Shown here: positions 30,171 to 40,509 of the stretch, one piece after another
Numbering within the stretch: position 1 is the stretch's first letter
Layout of the letters: every line of letters begins with the position of its first letter
DNA from: Globodera rostochiensis
Lineage: Eukaryota > Nematoda > Chromadorea > Rhabditida > Heteroderidae
Reading direction: 5' to 3'
NCBI GenBank assembly: GCA_018350325.1
Contig: JAEVLN010000005.1
Location: forward strand, 3,730,142-3,794,141
DNA: 64,000 nt
Notes under the pieces: generated by a model
Database searches by the model: none
Told to the model about the DNA's origin: nothing
Seen by the model: only the letters and a program-made list of their open reading frames with translations
Translations under genes and position numbers: made by a program

Positions 30171-31354
30171 GAAAAATAAAAAATTATTTAAAAGTCGCCG
30201 TGGAGTAAAAGTGACATTACCGGTCTGATAATATTTGTCACTAAACCTAAAAAAAATTTCGAAATCTTAGAAAGATTTATTCCGAACAATTGTAAATTGA
30301 AGAGACTTTTGTGTGTATAAATCATGAGAGCCTGAAATTTATTATAAATAGTTGCGCATCTGAAAATGCAGAATCGCGCAATTTTAAGCTAATAATCTTA
30401 TTAAATGTTGAAAATTCAAAATTTTATAGTCAATCTTACGAAAAAATTATTTTTCACAAAAAAATGATACCAATTTTTTGAATATGAATTTATAACAAAA
30501 ACTCTATTTTAGATAAATAGCTAATTTTCAGCTAGCTCATTTTGTTAAAGATTATTTTACTTTTAGAAAAAATGCAACCCAACCCGCACCATGCCTTTTA
30601 TAACCCGGGAAAGGCGTCTTCGTTCCGCTTCCAACCACCGACCGGGTTGCTAGACTTCGACGGAACGGCGAAAACAAAAACATGCTGGGCCGGGTTCCCT
30701 ACAATTCACCCTTCCCTCTATTCCTTCCCGTTCCCTCACTATCCGGAGGACAACGGTGCTTGCCCGACTGGGGGCCCAAACATGTGTCCCTAACTGTAGG
30801 GGCCGGATTTATATGTGCTAAAAATCGCGAAATATGTATGTATTTATGTGCTAAAAAAGCCGAAGTTGTCAGCGAAAAATCCGCTATCATTTTCTGCTCA
30901 ATGGCCAATTTCATCCAAACTTAACGCGGAGGACGCAAGCTGTTCTATGAAGGGTTCTCCAAGAAATATTGTCTTCAGAGCTTTGGAGGTAAGTAGCGAC
31001 AAAGCAAAGAGTCAATTGCCAAAGATTGCAAATTTGGAAAGACACGAGCAGGTGGCGCAATGCGAGTGGTGTCGGACCCGCAATTCCACGTTCCCTTTCA
31101 GAATTTAATCTTCCCGCCGAACTTCGAAACTCGCACGGCACGACAAGAAGATTTCGTCAAGGCAGATTCTGGTATGGACGACACTGAAAGCATAATCATT
31201 TTTACTTGTCGCATTGATTTGTGCCGTCTGATCCAATGCGCTACATGGGTTGTTGCCGGTACTTTTAAATCATGCCCGGAGCTATAGTACCAAGTTTGGG
31301 TGATTCACGGGGTTCTTATGGTGAAATTGATAGCGCCCTGGGGCAAGTCCATGC
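30171..31354. other. Intergenic, GC-richer patch without recognised gene
   Basis: 30,580-31,290 is more GC-rich than its surroundings. A plus-strand frame containing DASCSMKGSPRNIVFRALE ends at a donor-like gtaagtag (30,989), which could be an orphan exon. Another frame, 30,542-30,793, is Pro-rich. Neither is recognisable. Confidence 0.3.
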
Positions 31355-31495
31355 CGTTTCCATCTAAACAAAGTGGCTATGCTGATGTTCAGCCTTTTAG
31401 TAATGTCCTTGTCGCTAATTTTAGGATTTTTGTCTTTAATTTCATAATAAAGTTTCATACTATCGTTTTGTTCGCTGTGGGAGTGTTTATTAGTG
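31355..31495 (-). pseudogene. Secreted-HTH family fragment: exon 2 only
   Basis: It encodes NKHSHSEQNDSMKLYYEIKD and module 3 up to IATLFRWKRHG, lacking the intron, exon 1 and the C-terminal tail. Sequence on both sides is unrelated; the 5' side is cut by a 'cggtac'-word repeat (31,500-31,620). Confidence 0.85.
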
Positions 31496-31499
31496 ATCG

Positions 31500-31622
31500 G
31501 CCAGAAGGGTCGGTCGGTACTTTTCGGTAAAGTACCGAAAAAGTACCCCGTACCGAAAAGTATCGAAAAAGTCCAAAATGTTTCGGTCGGTACTTTTTCG
31601 GTTTTCGGTACCAAAATTTTTT
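31500..31622. repeat. cggtac-word repeat (probable MITE remnant)
   Basis: Dense ggtactttttcgg/ccgaaaaagtacc words in both orientations, like the 17,044 MITE interior. Its left edge abuts the exon-2 fragment. Terminal repeats are too degraded to define. Confidence 0.55.
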
Positions 31623-32049
31623 TAGAGTAATTTTTAACAAAACTCGTTTATTTCGGAATTTTTGGCTTTATAATATTTATAATTGAGTATTGGGAGATTT
31701 CGGTTCAAGAAATAGCATTTCGACCTGTTCCTGGTGGCAGGATTTTAATAGTTTTTGGATCAGTTTGAATGGGGCTCGGCAGTGCCGCCGAGAAAATTTT
31801 GAATTTTTGATGGAATTTTTTTAAAGAAAAAATGGCCCAAAAAACGTATCGCGGAATCAAAAAAATGGTAAATTTTAAAAATCAAATAAAATTTCATCGG
31901 ACTAGAAATTCCTAAATTACCTTCAATTTTAAAAATCTTAAATAATATTTAAAGAAACAATATTGTTTTTCTCTGCCATGAAGTTAATTAATTCGAGCCA
32001 CTTTTATTAAGCGGGGGAACGCATTGCCGATACCAACCTTTAAAAAGGA

Positions 32050-32437
32050 CCATATATTTTTGAGCGATTGGAATTTAAATTTTTAGCAATTTTCTCTCCT
32101 CAATTTGAGTTTTTTCTTTCAAAGGAAACTGTCCTTTTTGCTTTAATTCTTCTTTTATTGTGTGGAATCTGTCAACAATTTTACGTTTTCGCTCATTTTC
32201 AGCAATATTTTCGTTTGAAGAATTTTCGTTCTGGTCTCCATCATTTTTGGTATTATCAGAGTGATCAGAGAGAGGGGGATTCTGATCAATTGAATTTGGT
32301 TCAATTTGTCCAAAGTGATTAGACTCTGTGAGAGGAGGATTCTGATCAGTTGAATTGGATCCAATTTGTCCAAAGTGATCAGACTCTGTGAGAGGAGCAT
32401 TCTGATCAGTTGAATTGGGTTCAATTTGTCCAGAGAG
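32050..32437 (-). pseudogene. Secreted-HTH family fragment J: repeats plus start of module 1
   Basis: On the minus strand it contains at least three 20-residue repeat units, the linker (NDGDQNENSSNENIAENERK), KIVDRFHTIKEELKQKG and module 1 up to FKSLKNI. It lacks the leader, GEGWWD and everything after module 1. Module 1 is frameshifted (gggaaatttctttcaaagga region). The long minus-strand frame at 32,155-32,484 reads the alternate frame of the repeats and is not the family frame. Confidence 0.8.
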
Positions 32438-33530
32438 ACATCAACGGGTTTCTCTAAACAGTGGAGTGCACACCAGGGCTGCACCCAATTGCGGATTGTT
32501 ATTTTTTCTGACTTTCTCAGAACATTACCGGTGGTGTAAACAATTCTTAAAATAAAATTTATGATGGATTAGGCAATAGAAGTTGAGAAAATGAGAAATA
32601 TTTTTAATAATAATCAATTCCGATTAAACCCTGATCCCGGCCAACTCTACTCTTACGTAACCCTATTATTGTTTACGAAAATTTTTCCGGAATACCGAAG
32701 CAAAATGATATTGTGAAAATTTTGATGAAATTTTTTAGCAAAAATCCCGAAATTTTTCCCGAGAGCGCCTGTCCACCAAGGCTGTGTCAAAAGTAAAAAA
32801 TCAAAAATCGAAACTGAAAAGTTCGAAATCAAAAGGAAAAAAACGTCGAAAATCAAAATCGGAAGTAATCGAAATTTTTTTTATATGACTAAAAAAAAAT
32901 TATTTTATTAAATAATTTATTTTATTAAATGTTGTTTGATAGGCCGTCATTTTTCGCTACAGTGGCCCATCTACGCTTAAAGCTTTTGGGTGGAGGGACG
33001 GCGGCATTGCCGACAGGCGCCGCCGAGAAAATTTTTGTAATTTTTACTTAATTTTGTTAAGAAATTTCATCAAAATTTTAGCAAAATTAAGCATTTTGCT
33101 TCGGAATTTAGGAATTTTTTTAAAAAAAAATTGCGTAAGAGTGGAGGAGTTCGGAGGCGCCGCGGGGGAAATTTTTTGAACATTTTAATGATATTTGTTA
33201 AGAAAATGAAAGCTATTGGAGTGGATTTAAATGTCGTGTGTATTGACACGAAAACAACTATCGATTGATTCCATTGCAGCGGCATGCTGCCCATTGTCCA
33301 CCCCCGCCGTTTTCCCTTCCTTACTTCTTCTCTTATTCGCCTCCCATTTTCGGACACCTATTTATATCCTCTTTGTCTCTATTTATTATTTGCATAAATA
33401 AATCTTTTTATGTGTCACGGACACAACAAAAGCAAAAATTCAAGAAGATGTGATTAATTTATTTCAAAAATTCTTTTTTTGTGCGCATTTTAGTTTAAAA
33501 AAAAGATTTGAAAATATTAAAAAGGTTCCG
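32438..33530. other. Intergenic, no supported gene
   Basis: 'aaaatcgaa' words at 32,790-32,880, a 'ggcattgccgacaggcgccg' dispersed repeat at 33,002 and otherwise AT-rich DNA. A 'cagggctgcac' MITE-like end lies at 32,473. Confidence 0.4.
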
Positions 33531-34709
33531 TTAATGGGGGATAGAATGTGAAGGCCGAAGAAAGGTTAAAAAAATGATCGCACTGAAGCGGGTTCCAACA
33601 AAAAACACAACAAAGAAAAGACAAACATCCGAGAATGCATAGTGATCGCGTAAATCTCCAAACGCATTTTCGAGATTGTCCAGAGGAACATAACTAAAGC
33701 AACAATTATTTTGCAATGCAATTTGATTTGCGGGTCGTTTTTGTAACGTGCCAAAAGCCCCAATTCAGTTACTTTCTTTTTCATGGAATTATTTAGATGA
33801 AAAAACAGCCATTGAGTTGAACATTTAGCCATTTTTCTTGAACCGAATGGAAAAGTGCAATTTCAAAATCATGAGCAATAGACAAAGGATTTAAATTTGG
33901 GCAAAAACAATTTATTTCCGTGAAAAGCTTATCATATGTTGACCGTTGTTTGTTAGGAAGAAGGTAATAAAACATTGGAAAAACATGGCCATTTCTTTTA
34001 CCTAAGATCATGAAAACCTGCCCGTTATGGAATGGATGAGGAGCAATTTTAAAAGTTCCATCCAAAAGATTTTGCACAAGGTGTGCCCATTCCATAACTG
34101 ATTGTTTGCCGAACACAATTACACAATTTGGGTCATTGGGGTTCCAGTACCGGCCAAGAGAAAATTTTGCCCTTCGTAAACCTTGTCAGTTTCCCTCAAT
34201 TCTAGAACTTGAACATTTTCCGAGTCATGAGGTACTTGGTTTGCTTGTCTCCTGATGTATTCAATCATTTGCCTAGTGGCATTTTGTGGAGCATTTTTCC
34301 CAAAACAGCCATGCTTGTTCCCTGCAAAACACAGGTACTGAAATTGGCCTGGGAGTTCTACTGTATTTTGAGCCCTGTTTTTGATTACATTGTTTAGTTT
34401 TTTGGCTTCAATTGATGCAGGGTCTGGCTCGTGATTGTGTTCATGCATACGTTTAACAATTTGGTCTCCCTGGGTGTGAATTCGTGCCGGGCAGTTATCA
34501 TAATGTTTAGTACATTTCCTAAAATGAAGTTGTGGATTAGCCTTACTTTTTTTATCGAATTGGAACAGAAACCCATTTTCGAAAATTTGGTCCTTCCCCT
34601 TATTGGATAAAAAAATACGTTGGAATTGCAGTTCTTCTGCCATTGCAATCGATTTTTCCATTCTAGTGAAAATGAATGTGCAGAATGAAAGTCGTTTTAT
34701 ATGTTTCAT
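33531..34709 (-). pseudogene. Decayed FLYWCH/MULE transposase-like gene
   Basis: The N-terminal part (34,709-34,119) has a FLYWCH-type zinc finger: a KGKDQIFENGFLFQFDKKSK core, then C..HYDNCPARIHTQG and the terminal HEHNHEPDP. A frameshift near 34,165 precedes DPNCVIVFGKQSVMEWAHLV, and then the MULE-type catalytic region NLLDGTFKIAPHPFHNGQVF and LSIAHDFEIALFHSVQEKW (33,793-34,116). Further frameshifts at about 33,800 and 33,700 separate the downstream pieces FFHLNNSMKKKVTELGLLAR and VPLDNLENAFGDLRDHYA. FLYWCH plus MULE proteins are transposon-derived genes common in nematodes. At least three frameshifts make this copy nonfunctional. No terminal repeats were found. Confidence 0.82.
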
Positions 34710-35479
34710 GCAAGTCTTATTAGAGAAAAATAACTTTCGGACTGGACTCCAAAATGAGACAGCTTATCAAGGAGAATAGTTCTCAAGTGGCCATCGGAAG
34801 CGACGTCAAAATATTTCGAAGTAATAAGAAGAGAATTTTTTGACATTTGGGTATTTGATCAACTAATCTAATGGAAGAGACCCCGAAAATGTTGGCCATT
34901 GATGAGAGCAATTGGGGAGGCGGGTGGACTGAAGTAAAGTCATTTGCATTTGAATTGAGTGTACCTACTCATTTTACCATTGTGCCAAACTATACATATT
35001 TTCCTAGTTCACACTGCGTAACTACATATTATACTCAAAATTTTTGTTTTAATGTTATGGGGTATAATGTCCGTTTTCGCGGCTCGGTTTTCGCGGCTCC
35101 GTTTTCGCTTGCTCCGGTAAAAAAAGATTGAAATTTTGTCAAAAAGTTGGCAAGACCCACTGCCCGTCCTTGCCAAAAATTTAATTTTAAAAACCGGGAC
35201 CTCCGACTTTCGAAATTAGTTTCGAAAAACATCCTATTTTTGTCGAAATCGAAAATCGAAAGGAAAAAAACGTTGAAAATCGAAATTTCGATACAGCCCT
35301 GGTCGGCACCGCCGGGCTCTCCTTCCCAGAAAATCAATTTTTTAGAGGCAATTTTTTTTTAGAATCCAACCACAAAATGCACGGAAACGTTTATAATAAT
35401 GAGAAAACAAATAATTCTATTTGTTAACGAAGTAGAAAGAAATGTGCAATATAAAAAAAGCCCCCCCCCCCTCCCAATT
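34710..35479. other. Intergenic, no supported gene
   Basis: AT-rich sequence with an 'aatcgaaa' word cluster at 35,235-35,285 and an 'acagccctgg' end at 35,293 similar to partial MITE ends elsewhere. A C10 run at 35,461-35,471 lies at the breakpoint of pseudogene K. Confidence 0.4.
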
Positions 35480-36625
35480 TCCGGAACATTTGAGCCGGAA
35501 TTCTCTTCCACAGATCCGACAGAATTTTGACAAAATTGCTGCCGTTTAAATTGGCTTTTCCAGTTAACCAAAGTGCTTGTTCCAATTTTGAACATTTTGA
35601 CAATGTCTTTGTCACAAATTTTAGGATTTTTGTCCTTATTTTCATAATAACATTTCATCAATTCCTTTTGTTCGCTGTGGGGGTATTTATGGTTTGGTGC
35701 TGTAAAAGAATTTTTAATTAATATAAATAAATAATAAAATTGGTCTCGAAATACTCACTAGTTTGGCCAAGTTTCGTTTCCAATCTTAAATTGTTCTATT
35801 GCTTAGCCCCAACTTTTTCGCGACAGTTTCATCAATTTCATGAGAATAAGAAGTTTTGAGTCCGGCCCGCGTTAATTCGGCTTTCATTTTATCAAATTTC
35901 TCTATCAAATGTTTATGTGCTTCTTTTTTCTCCTCAATGTTATGCTTTTTCTTCTTTGACTTAGGCCAAATTCTTTTTTCCATTTGTATATTTTTGCGCG
36001 AGTGACTTTTAGATGTTTTGCAATTTTATTCTCAATTTGAGTTGTTTCTTTTTCCGAATATTTTCTTTTTTGCATAAGCTCTTCTTTCATTGCGTGGAAT
36101 TTGTCGATAATTTTACGTTTATCAGCCTCTTTGAGAGGAAGCTTCTGATCAGTTGAATTGGGTTCAATTTGTCCAGAGTGATCAGACTCTGTGAGAGGAG
36201 AATTCTGATCAGTTGAATTGGGTTTAATTTGTCCAGAGTGATAGACTCTGTGAGAGGAGAATTCTGATTAGTTGAATTGGGTTTAATTTGTCCAGAGTGA
36301 TCAGACTGTGAGAGGAGAATTCTGATCAGTTAAATTTGGTTCAATTTGTCCAAGCTGATCAGTTGAATTGGGTTCAATTTGTCCAGTGTGATCAGACTCT
36401 GTGAGAGGAGGATTCTGATCAGTTGAATTGGGTTCAAGTTGTCCAATTTGGGTGTTCTGTCGGTCGATTTGGTGATGGAAATTTTGTTCAAGCGTTAATT
36501 TATGCCATTCTTCGGCTTTGTCTTTGTCCCACCAGCCTTCTCCGAATATTTCATCAAATAATTGTACGGATTCGGTTTTGTTACGAATAATGACACCAAA
36601 ATTAAAAGCCAAAACTCTTCTATTT
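35480..36625 (-). pseudogene. Secreted-HTH family pseudogene with about six repeats (copy K)
   Basis: The start codon is lost (ATA GAA GAG TTT TGG at about 36,625) and the leader has lost bases, but FDEIFGEGWWDKDKAEEWHK and the repeat array follow. The array has at least six 20-residue and 11-residue units, one with a single-base deletion (gtgatagactctg near 36,240). Module 1 has a frameshift before SQRRKS. Module 2 is disrupted (acttagccccaa). Exon 2 ends after SGSNVPEIG, where a C-run replaces the tail. Its 5' flank is nearly that of copy C, so K is a recently inactivated C paralogue. Confidence 0.85.
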
Positions 36626-36855
36626 TCGTTGGACAAAGTAACCTCTAAATTCAGGGATTATTATAATTAAACGGAAAATTTGATATGTAAAATTTGCTAA
36701 CTATTTTGTGATATTTTTAAATAGAAATCATAAATTGTACAATATTAATAAAATAGTGCGCTTTGATAAAAAAATTATTGAAAGTAATAAATGACAGCCC
36801 CATAATTTGGGCATTTATTTACATAAAATTTATTCTTTAATAATTATCTCATCCA

Positions 36856-36915
36856 AAACCCACATCCTTCACCCAATCCGTGGGCAGCTATTCCAACTGA
36901 GCTACCGGGGCATCC
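36856..36915 (-). repeat. tRNA-like 5' half (SINE head)
   Basis: On the minus strand: gccccggtagctcagttgga, atagctgcccacggattggg. This has an A-box and D-arm but breaks off before the B-box ('gatgtgggttttgg'). It is a diverged partner of the copy at 37,124-37,195. Confidence 0.6.
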
Positions 36916-37123
36916 CATTTGCCTTCTTCTTTATGAATGATCTTTTGCCCCCACCCTAGGCGTTTTAACCGTTCGCTTCCAACCAGCGGAACACTCAAAT
37001 CCTTACAACTCCATCCTCAACGGGACCGGTCCCTCGGTCCATCGATCGATCTCACATCGATCGCTTCGCTGGCGACGGTTGGGCAACCATCCGGTGCTAC
37101 CAGCAAAGAATAGGCAAAATGGT

Positions 37124-37195
37124 AACCCCGGGTGGGACTCGAACCCAGTCCTTCACCCAATCCGTGGGCAGCTCTTCCAACTGAGCTACCGGGGC
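37124..37195 (-). repeat. tRNA-like gene or SINE head with A- and B-boxes
   Basis: The minus strand begins GCCCCGGTAGCTCAGTTGGA and ends with GGGTTCGAGTCCCACCCGGG. The 7-bp acceptor (GCCCCGG/CCGGGGT), the 4-bp D stem (GCTC/GAGC) and the T-arm can pair, but the anticodon arm has no T33 and no unambiguous anticodon. The 3' tail (accattttgcctattctttg) is shared with 12,633-12,690. This points to a tRNA-derived retroposon rather than a decoding tRNA. Confidence 0.6.
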
Positions 37196-38007
37196 GTCCA
37201 TTTGCCTTCTTCTTTATGGATGATCTTTGGCCCCGCCATATGCGTTTTAACCGTTCGGGCAAACTCTTTAGTAATTAATTCACACGAATCAATAATATTA
37301 ATGACATATCATAATATAAATTCCGTTATTTTATAAAAATGGCGTGGATTCGTGTCGATAAACTAAATTTTGAGGTTTGTTAATTTTTTACTAAATATGG
37401 CATTTTTATGGCATCTAGAGGTTCACGCTGATCACATCCGTGTTGGCATGGAGAAGAAAAATAGTGTTTCAAAATTTCATACACCATTAATTATTAAATT
37501 ATTGTTTGCCTAATATGGCAAAAAATATGGGGCAACGTAAAAGCCGTTGTTGTGCTAATTCATAAAACTTATCCACATTTTTATGGTTTATAAGTCTTTA
37601 TATCCGGTTTATATTCAACACAAATAACCAATTGAGAAATGCAATATGTGTGGGAAAGAGACTTTGTGTGGAGATATGAGAATTAATTAGCAACTTCTTC
37701 CAAAATGCCGTAAAAAAGGAAACCCAATTTTTACAAAACGATAAACTTTGTTACGTCAAAAATTTTAAAGAAAATTAAAACGTAAAAATCTATGAAAAGG
37801 CGAAGTCGGGGGGTGCTTTTCCAAAAGAAAGGCCTAGTTTTTGGAGTCGGAGTTTGTCAGGCAACAGTTGGGTAATCAATCCAAGAAAAAGTTGAAATTG
37901 TTTAAATATTTTTGAAAATAGAAAATGAGACGTTCTGTTGCGAATACAGCCGAAGGAAAAGGAAAAAATCGTTAACAGTTTTGGTGTTTTATCAAACAAG
38001 GCCATTC

Positions 38008-38105
38008 ATTCAAACACTCCCCGAATTCCTCGCAATTTCCCGGACATTTGCCGCGGCATTCACTTCCACAGAATGTCCATCGACAAAATTTTGATAAAAT
38101 TGCTA
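38008..38105 (-). pseudogene. Secreted-HTH family fragment L: C-terminal tail only
   Basis: It encodes FYQNFVDGHSVEVNAAANVR and the end of the tail up to GSV, about 95 bp, with the adjacent 'gaatgaatggcc' of the 3' flank. No module or intron remains. It abuts the dispersed repeat shared with 16.8 kb. Confidence 0.7.
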
Positions 38106-38165
38106 GAAGTATGGGGCGAAGAATCTGGCCCCAAATTTTTGCCCCTGCAAAAACCCGAGTCCCTT

Positions 38166-38518
38166 TCGCCCTTCCCCCCCCCCCCTCTTAGCGCAGATCA
38201 GTAAACGAATGTGTCGTAAAAATAAGGCTTTATATTACAGGGTTCCCATACGCTATCCTTATATAAAAAGAAGACATGTTTGTTTGTTTGTTTGGATGTT
38301 TGTCCTGACGTGGTTGGGGATTTGAATAGCGGGGAAATTTCGCGTTAATTATTGTTTGAATTTCAGTACTAAAAAAGTGAAGAAGGGCAGACGAAAGATT
38401 TCAAAGAAACAGTGTGGCAAGTGAAGAGACTTTTGCCGGAGAAAGAGAGGAATGAGACGATGGGGGGGGGGGAGAGATTGGGGATTGGTAAAGAAAAAAT
38501 AAGTGATTGAGACAGTCG
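38166..38518. other. Low-complexity intergenic
   Basis: C-rich homopolymer at 38,166-38,186, a short tttgtttg tract at 38,280 and a G10 run near 38,462. No gene is supported. Confidence 0.5.
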
Positions 38519-38519
38519 A

Positions 38520-38585
38520 ATCCGTGGTGTAGTGGATAGGCGTGTTATCCTGGCACTGTTTAATGTGTGGGTTCAATTCCGGAAT
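38520..38585 (+). repeat. tRNA-like sequence
   Basis: tccgtggtgtagtggatagg carries an A-box (TGGTGTAGTGG) and gtgtgggttcaattccgga a B-box (GGGTTCAATTCC). The ends TCCG/CGGA can pair. The anticodon stem is poor and the spacing short. It is a pseudo-tRNA or SINE head. Confidence 0.5.
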
Positions 38586-38699
38586 ATTAAAACAATTTTT
38601 TCAATTATTTAATATTAAACTAAATTTTTTAATAGCTTTTTTTATTAAAAAAACAAAATAATAAAATTTTTAAAGGCGAATGATTTTTGTTAAAACCTT

Positions 38700-40505
38700 T
38701 AAACAAAGGGAGAAAGTCAAAATGCCAAAGGGAAAAGCCAAGGGTAAATGCCAAGGGGAAAAGCTAAAATTGGGTAAAACGCCAAGGTGGAAAAGTGCTA
38801 GAAAAAGAAACGTGCCAACAAGTGCAAATGCCAGCAGTGAAAAATGCCAAAAAGAAAATTGTTAAAAAGTAAAACTGCCAAGGAGAAAAGCCAAAAGCGG
38901 GAAAAATGCCTTGGGAGAAAAGTGCCAGAAGTGAAAATCACGAGAGAAAAATGCCATAAGATAAAAATCAAAAGAAAAAAGTGCCAAAAGGTGAAAAGCC
39001 AAGGAGAAAGGTAAAAAGGAAGAAAATGCCAAGAGGAAACAGTGCCAGACGGGAAAATTAAGAGATGAAAGTGCCATAAGATGAAATGCCAAGAGGGAAA
39101 AGTGCCAGAAGGGAAAAGTGCCAAGAGGGAAAAGTGCAAAGCGGGTAAAAATGCCGTAAGAGAAAATGTCGAGAGAGAACAGTGAGAGGGAAAAGTGCCA
39201 AGCGAGAAAAGTGCTAGAAGGTAAAATTCCATAAGATGAAAATGCCAAGAGGGTAAAGTGCCAAGAAAATGCCAATATAGAAAGTGCCCTAAAAGAAAAT
39301 GCCAGAAAGAAAGTGCCTTGCCAAGAAAGAACGTGCCAAAAGGGAAAATGTCAAAATGGAAAAGTGCTAAAAGGCAAAATGCCAAGAGGGAACGGTGCCA
39401 AAAGGGTAAAAAGGAAAATCAAGAGGGAAAAGTGCCCAAGATGAATATGCCAAAAGGAAAAAGTGCCAAAAGGTGAAATGCCACGAGGGAAAAGCCAAAA
39501 GCGGGGAAAAGTGCCAATCGAGAAAGTGCTAAAGAAAATGCCAAGAGGAATAGTGCCAAGAGGGAAAAGTGCCAAAAGGCAAAATGCCAAAAGGGCAAGG
39601 TACCCAAAGGGGAAACGGTAAAAAGGGAGATTATGCCAAGAGGTAACTGTGCCAAAAGTGAAAAATGCCATAAGATGAAGATGCCTAAAGGATAAAGTGC
39701 CAAAAGGCGCGGGGGAAAAGAGAGAAAATCCAAGAGGAAAAAGTGCCAAGCGGCAAAAGTACCAAAAGGCAAAATGCCAAAAGGGAAAAGTACCCAAAGG
39801 GGAAACGGTAAAAAGGGAGAAACTAAAATATCAAGAGGCAACAGTGCCAAAAGGGAAAATCAAGAGGGGAAAATGCCATAAGATGAAGATGCCTAAAGAA
39901 AAAAATGCCAAAAGGTGAAATGACACGGGGAAAAGCCAAAAGCGGGGAAAAGTGCCACAAGATGAAAATGCCAAAAGGAAAAAGTGCCAAAAGGTGAATG
40001 CCACGGGGGAAAAGCCAAAAGCGGGGAAAAGTGCCAATCGAGAATGTGACCAAAAGGAAAAAGAGAGAAAATGCCAAGAGGAATAGTGCCAAGAGGGAAA
40101 AGTGCCAAAAGGGAAAAAGAGAGAAAATGCCAAGAAGAATAGTGCCAAGAGGAAAAAGTGCCAAGCGGCAAAAGTGCCAAAAGGTAAAATGCCAAAAGGG
40201 CAAAGTACCCAAAGGGGAAACGGTAAAAAAGGAAAAAATGCCAAGAAGCAACAGTGCCAAAAGGGAAAAATGCCATAAGATAGTGCCTAAAGGATAAAGT
40301 GCCAAAAGGCGCGGGGGAAAAGAGAGAAAATGCCAAGAAGAATAGTGCCAAGAGGAAAAAGTACCAAGCGACAAAAGTGCCAAAAGGCATAATGCCAAAA
40401 GGGAAAAGTGCCCAAAGGGGAAAAGGTAAAAAGGGAGAAAGTGCCAAGAGTCAACAGTGCAAAAGGGAAAATCAAGAGGGGAAAATGCCATAAGATGAAG
40501 ATGCA
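38700..40505. repeat. Purine-rich minisatellite of gccaaaaggga words
   Basis: About 1.8 kb of degenerate 12-16 bp units such as agtgccaaaagggaaaa, atgccaagagg and aaaatgccaaaagg, with larger blocks duplicated (39,700-39,850, 40,080-40,260 and 40,300-40,460 share the 'ggcgcgggggaaaagagaga' landmark). Both strands are open over long stretches: plus Lys/Gly-rich (KGKSAKRQ), minus Phe/Leu/Trp/His-rich (LALFPLGTFPFWHF). The frame shifts every few units, so I do not call genes. Confidence 0.9.
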
Positions 40506-40509
40506 ACGA

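Larger units (their letters stand above)
36626..37350 (-). promoter_or_regulatory. 5' flank of copy K, split by a tRNA-derived insertion
   Basis: The proximal flank (36,626-36,857) contains the dyad ATGCCCAAATTATGGGGCTG. The distal flank resumes at about 37,266 (cacacgaatcaataatatta, aaaatggcgtggattcg). Between them lies about 400 bp of tRNA-like sequence. The insertion point shows a degenerate duplication: tctttaataattatctca on the left, tctttagtaattaattca on the right. Confidence 0.65.

Noticed and set aside
36626..36857. Calling exact core promoter elements (TATA, initiator)
   Set aside because: The region is AT-rich throughout, so TATA-like words are uninformative; only blocks conserved among copies were reported.
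37124..37195. Functional tRNA gene
   Set aside because: Acceptor, D and T arms pair, but no proper anticodon loop with T33 exists and a SINE-like tail is shared with another partial copy.
37017..37262. Minus-strand frame beginning MPERLKRIWRGQRSS and containing GRPGSSVGRA
   Set aside because: This peptide is the translation of a tRNA-like A-box region (GGTAGCTCAGTTGG side), a well-known spurious ORF type.
38798..40506. Long minus-strand frames (Phe/Leu/Trp/His-rich) and plus-strand Lys-rich frames
   Set aside because: They follow a short degenerate minisatellite in which several frames lack stops; frames change every few units and no start or domain is conserved.
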